The notes below the pieces were generated by a model. That model searched no databases, was not told where the DNA came from, and saw only the letters and a program-made list of their open reading frames with translations. Made by a program: the position numbers and the translations under genes. This document shows positions 1-57,950 of a stretch of DNA of 64,000 nucleotides, in pieces (the stretch's first letter is position 1; each line of letters begins with the position of its first letter). Location: positions 74,501 to 138,500 of the forward strand of contig CAJQUW010004404.1 of assembly GCA_907163375.1 (NCBI GenBank). Direction: 5' to 3'. Source of the stretch: Prostheceraeus crozeri (Eukaryota > Platyhelminthes > Polycladida > Euryleptidae).

Positions 1-2746
1 AATCAGTTCTTAAAAGAACTCAATGTAGCTTTCTCGTGGCAACGAATTAAAATTGATCAGCTTTGGCCCAATATCTGGTAAAAATGGAAATCTTAAGACT
101 TGTAATACTACTCATTCTTGCTGTTAATATACTAATACCATAGATTCCAAACACTGCCGTATACACGTTCAAAACAGACTTCTAATATACTGTACCGACG
201 ACAGATGCTGATAGTGGAAATAGAATAAGACAATGGTCACCATAGGTTAAGGAAATTAAAAATGGATATTATAAAACAACAAGAAACCGATGAATAAAAA
301 TTGGAAAAGTGGAGGTAAAATATGGAAATACAACTATGCTACTACACTGATTACAAGTGAACTATATCTGACACTACACTAAGTGGATAAGTGGAAAGTG
401 GATAATGGAGGTAAACAATAGAACTACAATGACACTCTACTACACCGAAAGCAATGAAACTATACACACTATACCTAAGACTACACATGGAAAATACTAT
501 TTCTTCACTTGAATTTGTTATCGCCAGTTTCTTCATCCGTCTATAGTACTTCATGTAATTCCACATTTCTTCATTTGAATTACAATACATCGACCACTAC
601 TTCAGCTACCGATTAAGGGATATAAAACATAATACTGCAGTCCGTCAGTCATCAGCAGGTACTCGTCTAGTTGTGTTTCGACCCCTAACCTGAACACTCA
701 AACCCAGACGAGCGGGGTCCCACACATAGTGGCTGACAAAATACTGAATAGGTAATGATATGTCTTGAAAGATATGTGACAAAGATAAATCAGACATCAT
801 TCAATTGTTGCGTTTCCCACATGTAAACAGATCCTGTCATTAAATTCATCCCATCAATAAATACAGTATGCTTTTTGCGATCCTCACATGTAAACAAATC
901 CTGTTCAAATCGAAGACGCGCGCCGATGAATCTAATTACGTGGTTAGGCCAATTGCGCTTCCATCTTTTTCGATATAGCCATCTAAGATATGGCAGTTGG
1001 ATAATCGTGTAATCAGCTTTCTCCAACGACGTTATGTACTGGTGGAGATGAACAGACAGAGATTCGATCCATGTGTCACAACAGAAGACGGTGCTGTGAT
1101 AATGTAGTACGAATCAACGAAGCGGAAGATAGGGTAAATGTTAGAAAAACATGGTTACTCTTTCATTGAACTCAAAATGCATTATATTTTTAATAGGCAT
1201 GATAGTTTCCTGCATATTTTGAATCTTTAGAACATCTCTGAATTGTGATGTGTCATCTCTAGTCTTAATCATGATCAAAAGCAGCGTTTAAAAAGTTCAA
1301 AAATGTTCAACCTACCCCGGGCACAGGGCAAAATCTGGAACCCCCTGGGGTAGGCCTAAAGGTTGGAGTTGAAAATGTTTTGAAAAAATGACTCTGTGTC
1401 TAATCGAACTACTTGCTTCATAATGCCCAACTGTCAATATTTAGAACTAACTGTCAATAGAGCCTATACTCTGGTTTTGGGGCAAAGCCAATTCAAATTG
1501 TATTTTTACCAATTTTAATGGTCACATGCAGACCTATGTGCAGATTCCAAAAAAGCTCTATGAATTATATTTGTTAAAACTCTATAAATAGCAGCATTCA
1601 ATTTGTAATTCATGTCACTACAAACCAAAACAATTTTCTATGGTTGTTATAACAAAAACAAAAACTGTGTCGTATTAGCATTTGCAACTTGATATTTGAT
1701 AATCGGGTATGTTGAAGCGACAAGATAACGTGCCAATATAAAAATATCTCTAAACTTTATAGGCTGTAGCAAACTTTCAGTCTGAACACATGTGCGGCAA
1801 ACACACAGTAGGTGCAAAAGGCTTCTCATTCGTTGGTGAAATCGATTTGCATTGTCTATGCGTTAATTATTTCACTGACGCATACATTGCCATGATTTTC
1901 AAAGCTGGTGTGTGATTATCATGAATTCAATCATCTGTAAATAGAACTTATTCTTCACATGGATGAAGTCACTTTAAAAAGGATTTACTTTCATTATTTT
2001 AAGAAAATCCATATATGCCTAATGCTAGTTTCAAAGCTTGACTATGTTTACAGGCTTAATTCATATCCAAACCGAGCACCCAAAACAAATTTTGATCTTT
2101 GCCCCAGACTGAGAAAGATCGAATTCCAGGTTTTCATATGAGAAATTGCAGTACATGAGATATTTCATAATTCGATATGAATTTAATAGAAATAATCCTT
2201 CATGGTAGGAAAATTATTTTGATAAGTTCAAAACCATATAATCAATAACTCAAAGTTTGTAAAACTCCGCTATATCTCCGATGAAAATCTGAAATTCAAG
2301 CCTGAGGGTCTATTAGCAGTGGGTGCATTTTCTTGACTTTATTCCACTTTCTTCCCATCTAAGTTTCTTCCGCAGATGTATATCAAAACTTTGCCCCGAT
2401 CCAGCCTTTACCGCATCTTCCCTAATATTGCATATATGCTGTTCCATGGACCTAAACATGGATTTATCTTAATGCAAATCAATTTCAAGTTGTTGCCAAC
2501 CCCACCATCAAATTTAAATTGCAAAATTGCAGTATCTTAAAGCTCTCATAAACCCTCTCCCTTAAAGTAACTTAAAGGTCTCATAAACCACCTTTACATC
2601 GCATTTGCAGTGCAACTCTTTTCGTTCGTACGTGATGCAGTGCGACTTTCAATATTGAACAATTCCAAAGAAACTTAGGTTTTGCTCAATCCTTTTCATT
2701 GAATTATGTCTTCTTGTATTAGTTATGTATCCCTCGGGGGGTTTTC
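1..2746. other. Non-coding flank, no gene recognised
   Basis: AT-rich sequence with only short ORFs. A minus-strand ORF at 790-1026 (78 codons) has a protein-like look but no family I recognise, and may be a transposon fragment. CCTACCCC at about 1312 is matched by GGGGTAGG at about 1347, a G/C-rich hairpin unlike its surroundings. Confidence 0.5.
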
Positions 2747-2942
2747 TGGGTCCACGTGGACCCATTTTTCCAGATCACTTGCTGTTATTTATTAAGTTTT
2801 CATTATTTATTATTGATATCACTGGACTTTATCTGTATCGATATGTCAATTATAACTGCCAAGTGAAAATGTATTAGCTGTTGTTTAAATAATTGCAATA
2901 CATCGCAAACCTTTTAGTAAATCTATGGGTCCAGCTGGACCC
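2747..2942. repeat. Left subterminal palindromes of the piggyBac element
   Basis: A perfect 16-bp palindrome GGGTCCACGTGGACCC occurs at 2748-2763, and a one-step variant GGGTCCAGCTGGACCC at 2927-2942. A third copy, imperfect in its last base, lies at 5302-5317 just after the transposase stop. Placement on both sides of the transposase suggests transposase-binding or end sequences. I could not define the exact termini or a TTAA target duplication. Confidence 0.6.
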
Positions 2943-3591
2943 AGTCACACTGATTCGTTTCATCGGTCGTCATAGCGCAGAAATTCAGTCACTGCTATTC
3001 CAAATAACAAAGGCCCGTATTCGTGAAACCAGATAAGGATTTCCCGTATCCTTAGCGACGCTATATCTTAGCCTTATCCTGACCGTCATATTCGTGAAGG
3101 CAGCTATCGTCACGCGCTCACGATGTGTAGCATTTTTTCTATTTTTAGCCTTAACGCCATGCACTTCAAAGGCTGACAACTGGTCAGATTTTGGAGACGT
3201 TGAAATCACAGGCGCACTTGCAAACGATTCCATCGATTAGTTTGTCGATCTGCCCAGGCCGATTGGGCCGCCTCAACTCGCCTGATACAATGCGAAACAG
3301 TAGATAATGAAGCATCGGAATAGCGGTAGTGCTTATTGGCTGCACACAGACACACGCACACTCCTTCCCTGCACACAAAGACACACGGGATAACGCAGCT
3401 GAAACTTCGCTTTGCTGCAAAGCTTTTGCTATCGTCGCTATTGTCGCACGCAGGTGCAACTGTGACGAACTAATGAAATCGATTTTGATGTGACGCGTGA
3501 ACAATGCTCCCTGCCTGCGCTTGGCTATGAGACCGCGCAGGCAGGCCGTTCTGTCATTACACCGCACTGCTGTTTTATGCTACGAGCGAAG

Positions 3592-5282
3592 ATGGCGGAA
3601 CGCTCACAACGGAGCTCAAAAGTTGAAGCTTTGAGATTATTGAGGGGCGCGCAGGAAGACGTTCCCGAAGCTTCTTCATCTGCGAATGACACGGAGGACT
3701 CCAGTGAATCATCTGGTTCATCTGATATCGATGAAAGTGACAATATTTCACCTTCTGATGACGACGTATCCATTAACCAAGCAATCGGCAATCAAGTGAA
3801 TATTTCATCCGCTGATGGAGAGCAATGGACTTCTCTCCTACCTCAAGAACAGAGACGTGGCAGGGAGCGAAGAGAGAATCTGCTTAGACCAGCACCAGGT
3901 CTTACAAGTTACTCTCTGCGGCATATTCGCGCGCCAAATACTATTATAAATAGCTGGGAAATTTTGTTTGATCACGATATGATGGAGACAATACTAAAAG
4001 AGACAAATCGGCGAGGGAGATCTATCAAAGGTGCAGCATGGACGGACGCTTCGATGGAAATGTTAGCCTTCATTGGCCTGTTATATCTACGCGGCGTGTA
4101 TCGTTCTCACATGGAGAGTACTGAAGAGCTGTGGTCGAAAGAACACGGAAGGCCCATCTTCAAAATAACAATGAGCCATTCAAGATTCAGAGTTACGTAT
4201 CATGCTTCGTTTTGACAATCCTGAAACAAGGGCTGCTCGACAACTGCGAGACAAATTAGCAGCGGTTCGTCTTCTTTTGGATGGTTTCACGAACAACTGT
4301 CAAAAATCGTATGTGCCTGGTGCATTTCTTACCGTTGATGAGGAACTATATCCTTTCAGAGGTCGCTGTGCATATAAGCAATATATGCCAAGCAAACCAT
4401 CAAGGTATGGACTTAAGTTCTGGCTGTTGTGCGATGCCAACAATTATTTTTGTTACAATCTACAAATGTACACAGGCAAAGAAGACAATCCCAGTCATCA
4501 CGGACTTGGAGAACGTGTTGTCATGGATTTGACCAGCTCTCTAGAAAATTCTGGAAGACACATAACAACTGACAATTTCTTTACTTCTTTGAAGCTCGCA
4601 CGCTCTCTCCGCTCAAAAGGCATGACTGTTAGGAACTCTGAGGAAAAACAGACGAGAAGTTCCTCCGCAGATGAAGAATCTACAGGGCCGTGCTGTTTAC
4701 TCTTCAGATTTCCGATTCAACCTCGAAGATCAAACATGCCTCCTCAGTTACAAATGCAAGAAAAATGATTTTGTCCTTCTTTTGAGCACCTTCCATCAAG
4801 AGCCAGTTGTTGATCAACAGACTGACCGAAAGGTTCCAGAAATGATAAAAGACTACAATGCGACCAAAGGAGGTGTAGATAAAGCTGACCAAATGGTGGC
4901 GACATATACGGTGAAATACATCAGCCGAAGATGGCACACAATCGTGTTTTGCAACCTCTTGGATTTGTTTGGGATAAATGCATATGTGTTGAATTGCGAA
5001 ATTGATCCTCATTGGGGAAGAGACAAGCCTCACAAAAGAAGACAATTTCTGCGATGCTTAGGAGAGGAGCTGGTCAAGCCATTTTTGGAGTCAAAAGACG
5101 TGCCACGGCCAATCATCGAAGCAAAGGTGGATGTTGAGAGAGCAACACGAAAAAAAGACAGATGTCAACTCTGCGGGTGGAAGAAAGATCGGAAAACGAG
5201 AAAAACCTGTGCTCGGTGTGGGAATCACTGTGATGAACATTCGAACTCGGTGACTCGTACTTTCTGTACTAATTGTGCTTGA
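3592..5282 (+). pseudogene. piggyBac-like (DDD) transposase, frameshifted
   Basis: A cut-and-paste DNA transposase of the piggyBac/PGBD class. Three overlapping frames give successive parts: 3592-4215 (acidic Ser-rich N-terminus, then DDE_Tnp_1_7 start), about 4202-4630 and about 4626-5282. The catalytic Asp motifs are visible: LTVDEELYPFRGRC, TTDNFFTS and TKGGVDKADQM. The C-terminus has the Cys-rich finger (CQLCGWKK to TFCTNCA) ending at TGA 5280-5282. Breaks occur near 4200 and near 4625, so no intact protein is made. Start at ATG 3592 (MAERSQRSS) is chosen because upstream residues do not look like the family. Palindromic end motifs flank it. Confidence 0.9.
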
Positions 5283-5301
5283 TTGTGAAAATAAATCTTC
5301 T

Positions 5302-5317
5302 GGGTCCACGTGGACCA
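5302..5317. repeat. Right subterminal palindrome of the piggyBac element
   Basis: GGGTCCACGTGGACC followed by A repeats the palindrome of 2748-2763 and lies 20 bp after the transposase stop codon. Confidence 0.6.
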
Positions 5318-5399
5318 GAAGAAGTGGAACATGATGACGCTGTGATTTGAATTCTTGCTGGTGCGTGATTTGCAAACGGAAAATTCGTCTAAAACTTTA

Positions 5400-6426
5400 A
5401 TGATTGTGTATTTTGTGCCGTATAAAATAGCCTATAGAATTCATGTTGTTTTCTTACTTATTTATACAGTGAAATTGTTGTAGCATCTATCTATACTTCA
5501 ATGCCATCAAAAATCAAAACAACATTCATGCGTTGTCCAAACAATATTTCTTTAAGAACTAAATTAGACCTTTAGAGAATCGTAGGTCGACTACATGTAA
5601 AGCAACAAAGTGCACGAACAATGTTGTCATTTATAATCTGTAGAAATTGATGCTTTTTGAAAATCACGCATGCATTCGTGTCTCCTGTTTTTTATCATCA
5701 TTTGCATCTGCAACAGGAGCATCCAAAAGTGTGTCTTTCTGATGACTTCAACAGCGGGGATTTCATCGAATACAAGTTCAAAATCATGGCTCTCAATTAA
5801 GTGCAGATTAAATTTCATCGATGACAAATCACTTTTATGTTCAGGTCATTAACCGCATTTGCCTTAGGAGGATCAACATCGCATTGGATTGCAATGTGCG
5901 CATCACACTCACTCTCCTGCGATTCTCTTGGCGCATTCAACAGCACCATTAATGGGACCCTTTCTGTGATTGGTAGCCAAAAATTAGATTTGATCATTCT
6001 GAGATCACAAAAACAGATAAATTCACAATCTGCATTTAAACAGATGTCATAATTACAGATTTTCGCATTGTGTTGTCGATCCATCAGACAAGAAAGACAG
6101 TATAGCTACGTACATGTTTAGGTTCTTTTCCAGTTTTCGCCAGTACCTACCATAACATGTCTTGCTTTCCGAAGATCGCAAGAAATCGAATGGATTCATA
6201 GGACTGTGAACATGAGTGTCCTACCTTGGGAAATTTATGCTCACAGCGATAATGACTCATACGTGACGTCACGAACTGCGCACGGGTAGACTTCAACTTC
6301 CATGAAGGTTGGAAGCGAGATGCACGAATATAACTTATTTTAGCAGTCGCTGCAATGAATCGCATTGCAAATCAGGGCTTCGACATGCCATCTGTCGTTC
6401 AATGCTGCAGAATAAAGGCATTATAC
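5400..6426. other. Non-coding stretch, nothing recognised
   Basis: Between the piggyBac remnant and the hAT-like element. Short ORFs on both strands overlap one another and carry no motif I recognise. Confidence 0.5.
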
Positions 6427-7509
6427 CAGTTGTGGGCAACCAAGTTGGGATCGTGGGCCACAAGGAGTGGCCCGCGAAAAGGCTCGCGGGCCACCAATTT
6501 TTAAAGGCAACAGTATAGGCTTAATATTCTTTTATTCCGTACTTTTAAGTGCACACATGGGCTGCTGAACCGTACATGCATATATAGTGGTCGTATTACA
6601 TGATCAAAATTTTGCATATATATGTATACAGCTGTATTGCACACAACTAATTTGTTTAATATTAAGGAATCATAATTTATTTTCTACAATTCATGTGAGT
6701 ATTGAAGAGCGAATAGGCCTATAACAAATCATGGAAGCTTTTCTTGTGTAATTAAGCGGTAATTTGACTTTTTGACCTACGTTACCTTATTTCAACGAAA
6801 AACAACGGTCTGTAAGTGCAGTGCAACTATCCGCCTGAAAGCTGCACAAGATGAAATTGATTTTGTTACAATTATTGATCATTTCATGCGTGCACATATG
6901 CCACCCAAACATATGCGGCTTTCAAAACCTTGCATGGGTTCCATAATGGCAGTCGTGGGCTAATGCCAATCGAGTATACAAAATATATATTAGTGTAGGC
7001 CCTAGTAGTATACTAATGAAATTCAGCAAGAATATTTGAATAAAATGTTGGCCTGTAAAAATCTTGCGGTTGGATTCCTCCATACGTAGTCAAAGTATAA
7101 TAAATACAGCCTCTTTCTAGGTTCATTGAGGCGTGGTTTATTACGTAGAGAGACATGTTCAGCAAGGCATCGAATACTAAGTGACTAATTAGCATAAACT
7201 CACGCAGTTGATGATCATTTTGCGCTTATAGGAGAAGATATTCATTACGAAAGGATCATGGTTGGATAATTCGAATGTGAATTTTTGTTTTGTGCCATCA
7301 TATTGCTCATTTAGTTGCTAATTGATGGTTATGTAAATTCTCAAGAGGTTCCCTCACCCTTAGATGCATCTCCCATAAGTGGAAGTCGGAGTGAGTCATT
7401 TTCACGTAATCGATTCAAATAATGTCCGCGTGGCCACTTTAGATATGAGAGGGGGTGGTGTGGTGAGCCACCCAATATGTCCCGGTAGGCCACGCGTTGC
7501 TCATCACTG
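6427..7509. mobile_element. Probable non-autonomous hAT-like element
   Basis: The left end CAGTTGTGGGCAACCAAG and the reverse complement of the right end, CAGTGATGAGCAACGCGTGG, are imperfect inverted repeats starting with CAG, as in many hAT elements with a 'CAGTGxTGxGCAACC' end. Both ends carry GGCC-rich sequence (hairpin with GTGGCCCGCG near 6471). Flanking 8-mers are cattatac and catttaca, only partly alike. About 1.08 kb, no transposase seen. Confidence 0.45.
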
Positions 7510-7512
7510 CAT

Positions 7513-8118
7513 TTACAATGCATGCAAATCGGAATTGAAGTAGCGGCCATCGGATGGTCCTGTTGGCCCATTCACTTTGAAAAGGATGTCCCAAGTACCT
7601 TCTCCGAGCTCGTCGCATGTGATGGATGTTGAATGATCTCCCTCCTTCTTATAGTAAGTACACCAATGTGATACCGGTAGGCAAATTTGATTACCATCCC
7701 AAATCTTTCTATAGGGAGTATCCTTGTCATCTCTCGCCTTCCACTCTTGAGCAAGAGGAGTAGGAATGTCCATATTTAATGTCACGTACTCCTCAATAAT
7801 ATCAAGTTGGCGGCGAATGTATGGACTCACGGGGATCAGTATGTAGTCCCCATACTGATTGCGCATTATCTTGACATCCGTGGAAGGGTGCATTCCCGTT
7901 TGGAGTACTACGCTATGATCGTCATAACGCAAGACTTGTTTAAATTTACGCTGTAGCGGTGTAGGATTATGTACCTTGGTTGTTTCTTCCACTGGCCTCA
8001 GTTGTAGATGATCTGATCGTAGCGAACCTTGTAACGTTTGACCGCCATTTTGTCCTACTAGTGCAGTGAAATTTGATGAAAACTGTTTTGGTAAAGGTCC
8101 CAGGTCGAAATGCGACAC
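7513..8118 (-). CDS. Unidentified 200-codon open reading frame
   Basis: I do not recognise this protein. It runs about 200 codons with varied composition and repeated aromatic and charged residues (SHWCTYYKKEGD, GTWDILFKVNGPTG), unlike random AT-rich translation. No ATG stands at its 5' end: the first codons lie in a tandem-repeat unit and the first Met is internal. The stop lies inside the 8-bp flank of the hAT-like element, so the ORF may have been cut short by that insertion. It is probably a piece of a mobile or virus-like element rather than a host gene, but that is inference. Confidence 0.35.
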   Translation of the reverse strand: MSHFDLGPLPKQFSSNFTALVGQNGGQTLQGSLRSDHLQLRPVEETTKVHNPTPLQRKFKQVLRYDDHSVVLQTGMHPSTDVKIMRNQYGDYILIPVSPYIRRQLDIIEEYVTLNMDIPTPLAQEWKARDDKDTPYRKIWDGNQICLPVSHWCTYYKKEGDHSTSITCDELGEGTWDILFKVNGPTGPSDGRYFNSDLHAL

Positions 8119-8628
8119 TTTGGAAAAATTTTCAAAATTTTGTCCATACTAAGTGGCTCTGACACTTAGGATTTTTTCGTCAAATCTGAAGTCTGACCTA
8201 AAATCTTGTAACAGCTCTAACTTTTGAACGGCTGATCCGATTGACTCGCAACAAAAATGTCATTGAGCAGTTTTTTCTCCTCTTTCAAATGAGTATCTAT
8301 AAGACAAAATCCGTCCACTAGAACCAAAATTAGAAGATCGCTGCCGTTGGGGGGGGGGTCGGTGAAATTTGATGAAACAAACTTTGGTCAGGGTCCCAGG
8401 TCGAAATGCGACACTTTGGAAAATTTTTTTCCCATACAAAGTCACTCTGACACTTAGGATTTTTTCAGGTGAGGTCCGACGTGAAATATTGTAACAGCTC
8501 TAACTTTTGAACGGCTGATCCGATTGACTCGCAACAAAAATGTCATTGAGCAGTTTTTTCTCCTCTTTCAAATGAGTATCTATAAGACAAAATCCATCAA
8601 CTAGAACCAAAATTAGAAGACTGCTGCC
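8063..8628. repeat. Tandem duplication of a 270-280 bp unit
   Basis: Two head-to-tail copies (about 8063-8345 and 8361-8628) share long identical runs, such as GGTCCCAGGTCGAAATGCGA and GAACGGCTGATCCGATTGAC. Each ends in a poly-G tract. On the minus strand both copies hold the same short reading frame ending FVASQSDQPFKS. Confidence 0.85.
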
Positions 8629-11246
8629 GAGGGGGGGTGAAAAAATTTTGTTAACCCAACTTTTGACGAGCAACACGATGGGAGTGGTCTCGCACCGAAA
8701 TTCCACCATTCCAACCTGGCCGGCACACCACGCCAACCTGGAGAGCGCACCACGAACAACCTCTGGCAACGCCGTCGTTCCAGAGGGGGGGGGAGTCGGA
8801 CTCGAAGCAACCAGGTGGCGGACTAGGGCCGACGCCCTAGTCTGACAGGAGGGGGGGGGAGGTCGGTCAACGGCGGCCATCTTGCGCGGTCCAGTGGTGT
8901 AGATTTACTTACTACTTTTTACTTTTGACTTTCTCTCTTATTTTCTTTAGAAATCCGCCTCTACAGCCGAGGCTCTATTTTCTCCCTCACCTCCTCACCA
9001 TCACCCACATATGGCTAATCTATCGAAGAAACAAGTGCAGACTATCATTCTTTGATAATGATAAGAATATAGAGAATCCGCTTATATCGATTTTCATAAC
9101 ATCTCTTGACATTCAATAATTTACAACAATGACAAATATTTGGATAATATAATAGTATTTACTGCGACATTTATGGAAGATAAATACTTTTTTAGTTTAA
9201 GCCTTCGTGAAGTAAAAAAGATCCCTTTTTATCAGATCAGACTGAGTATACAATATATTTTCATGTAAAGATAATATACGAACATTAATACTTACCACTA
9301 ATTAGTTGCTACAATATTCACGATTTCGCCGGTTGGCGAAAAATCAGCTCGCATTAGTAAAGAAATATCTACCAACTAATTATAGCAACTTTTTCGCCAA
9401 TTTTCGTTTTTTAATTTTACGCATATTTTTAGATACATGATGACTGACCATTTTCACATGCGGAGATAGTTTTTACACAAAAACGAACCTTTAAAAAAAT
9501 TATCCACAAAATCGCTACCTCGCCAGATAATCTGTTGATATTTGCAAGATGCGTTCCCACGGGGCAGATACTATTCCGAAAATAAGCTGTAATATTTTTG
9601 AGCTACACCAAAATAACTACATGTTTAAAGCTTGTGTCATTAACCTTGTCTTTATAACGAATAAGTCATTAGAACGAGACATTTGTAGAGATAGAAAAAT
9701 GCAATAATGCATGAAAAGACATAATTCACGTTCAAATTTCAAATTGCCATTATAGTACTAAAACTACCGTAACGTAGAATATTATACTTATAACACCATA
9801 TAGATATGCTTCAGTAAAGGTTTGCAGAAATACGTTAGTTGTAATGAACAATTTTTGAAGAGTAGAAAATATACATAGATTCATAAAAAATGAAAAAACT
9901 TGAAGATACCAATTTTAAATTTTTGGTATGAAGGTCTTCGAATCATGCAAAATAGGCACTACCATTCGAAAGAGGAGACTCGAAATATATGAAACTCCTG
10001 ATTTCAAAACGTTTTATCCATCAGAACATGGAAAATCTGAGGGGAACACCTTGTGCCCACCCCCAGTCCTGCAAAGCTAGAAATCGCCTGGTCCTGCTCA
10101 AAGTAAGTAACACTTAGGTCCTGCTAGGGTTAAGGATTGCAATGTAATTGGAGATTTAAAGGAATACAATAAGCACTTTCATATTTCTTTTGTCAAGGGG
10201 TTGCAGCGCTGACTGCAAAACTCCACGTTATTACAATCTTAGTGATCCTATATGGCCCTAATATTTCTCCTCACCGGACAGTTTCAGTCGAAGGTCCGGT
10301 TAGCTATCTTGCCTACAGCAGTCGTAACTTTCTTCACTTCTTCTAAATTCAATTTGAGCGTTATTAACGTCTCAATTAATTGAATGTATATGATAGATAG
10401 CAGCACCTGTTTATTTATCTAAATGCTGCGAAAGGGAAATTACTTTTACAAATAAGTGTAGACGTGATTAGAATTTATGTAGAAAAAATATCCTGCATCC
10501 TTGGAAATGTCTTCATTATGTCATGTATCTCCAGTTGAATGAAGCATCAAATTGATGCATCCTACTTTGAACGGACAGAAAACGAGGACAAAAAGCGGTT
10601 TACCTAAAAATGCTATATTTTTGAAAATTTTCATTGAACAATCATGTCCATGTAAAGATCATTATCACAGAATTACAGAATGCATGCTCGGTAGTCCAGT
10701 AAGTAAATAATAAAATGGGACAATTAAGGACGGAAAGTAGAAATAAAAAATCGAAAACAACAATATGCGACAAATGTAGAAAAATTAGCAGTTAGAAAGA
10801 AAAATGCACGTTTTATCCATCTTTACCGGAGGATTACAGTTGACTGCAAGATACAAAAATAAAAAAAATTTTGCAGCAACAAATGACATAACAGGGATTT
10901 ACATAAACTATGAGGTACAGTTAAGAGGTTAGTGAACAAAGCACACAATACACTTTTACAAATATTGAATGCTCATGTTCATGCATATTAGAAGATTTCA
11001 ATTTTCTGCCTCTATGATGCCTCTCCGCAACATTAGAAAGATTACATACCTAGAAATTTATTCTCAGAAAACGCAACGCACCCGCAACGCGAGTTCAAGG
11101 CAATAAGTTATAAAATATAATCAGTCAGTAAATATTTCACGTGAGGCAAGTTAAAATATGGTGAATTGAGAATCAGTAATGTTAACAATACCATGATGTT
11201 GACAAATTGACAAATTTCATACAAAAAACAACTGCGGATATGTTTT
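8629..11246. other. Intergenic 3' flank of the ABCC gene
   Basis: 8629-8890 is G-rich with several runs of 7-10 G, then composition switches sharply to AT-rich. From 8.9 to 11.2 kb there is no ORF above 70 codons and no recognisable element. Confidence 0.5.
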
Positions 11247-11252
11247 TTTAAT
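11247..11252 (-). terminator. Possible polyadenylation signal (ATTAAA) of the ABCC gene
   Basis: On the minus strand ATTAAA lies about 132 bases past the stop codon and is followed by an A-rich run. The region is AT-rich, so a chance match is possible. Confidence 0.25.
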
Positions 11253-11383
11253 ATATTGAACTAAAATCAAAAGTCATCTGTAAGTTATTAGTGAATGGCA
11301 CAACAGTGCATCATACAAAAAATGAACGTAAATATAATGCATCGTTGAAGGAATGCAAAAGCACAGAGCATTTTGCATAAATG

Positions 11384-57950
<46,567 letters not shown>

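Noticed and set aside
790..1026. A 78-codon minus-strand ORF (LPYLRWLYRKRWKRNWPNHV)
   Set aside because: Protein-like, but no family recognised and no exon structure. Not strong enough to call a gene.
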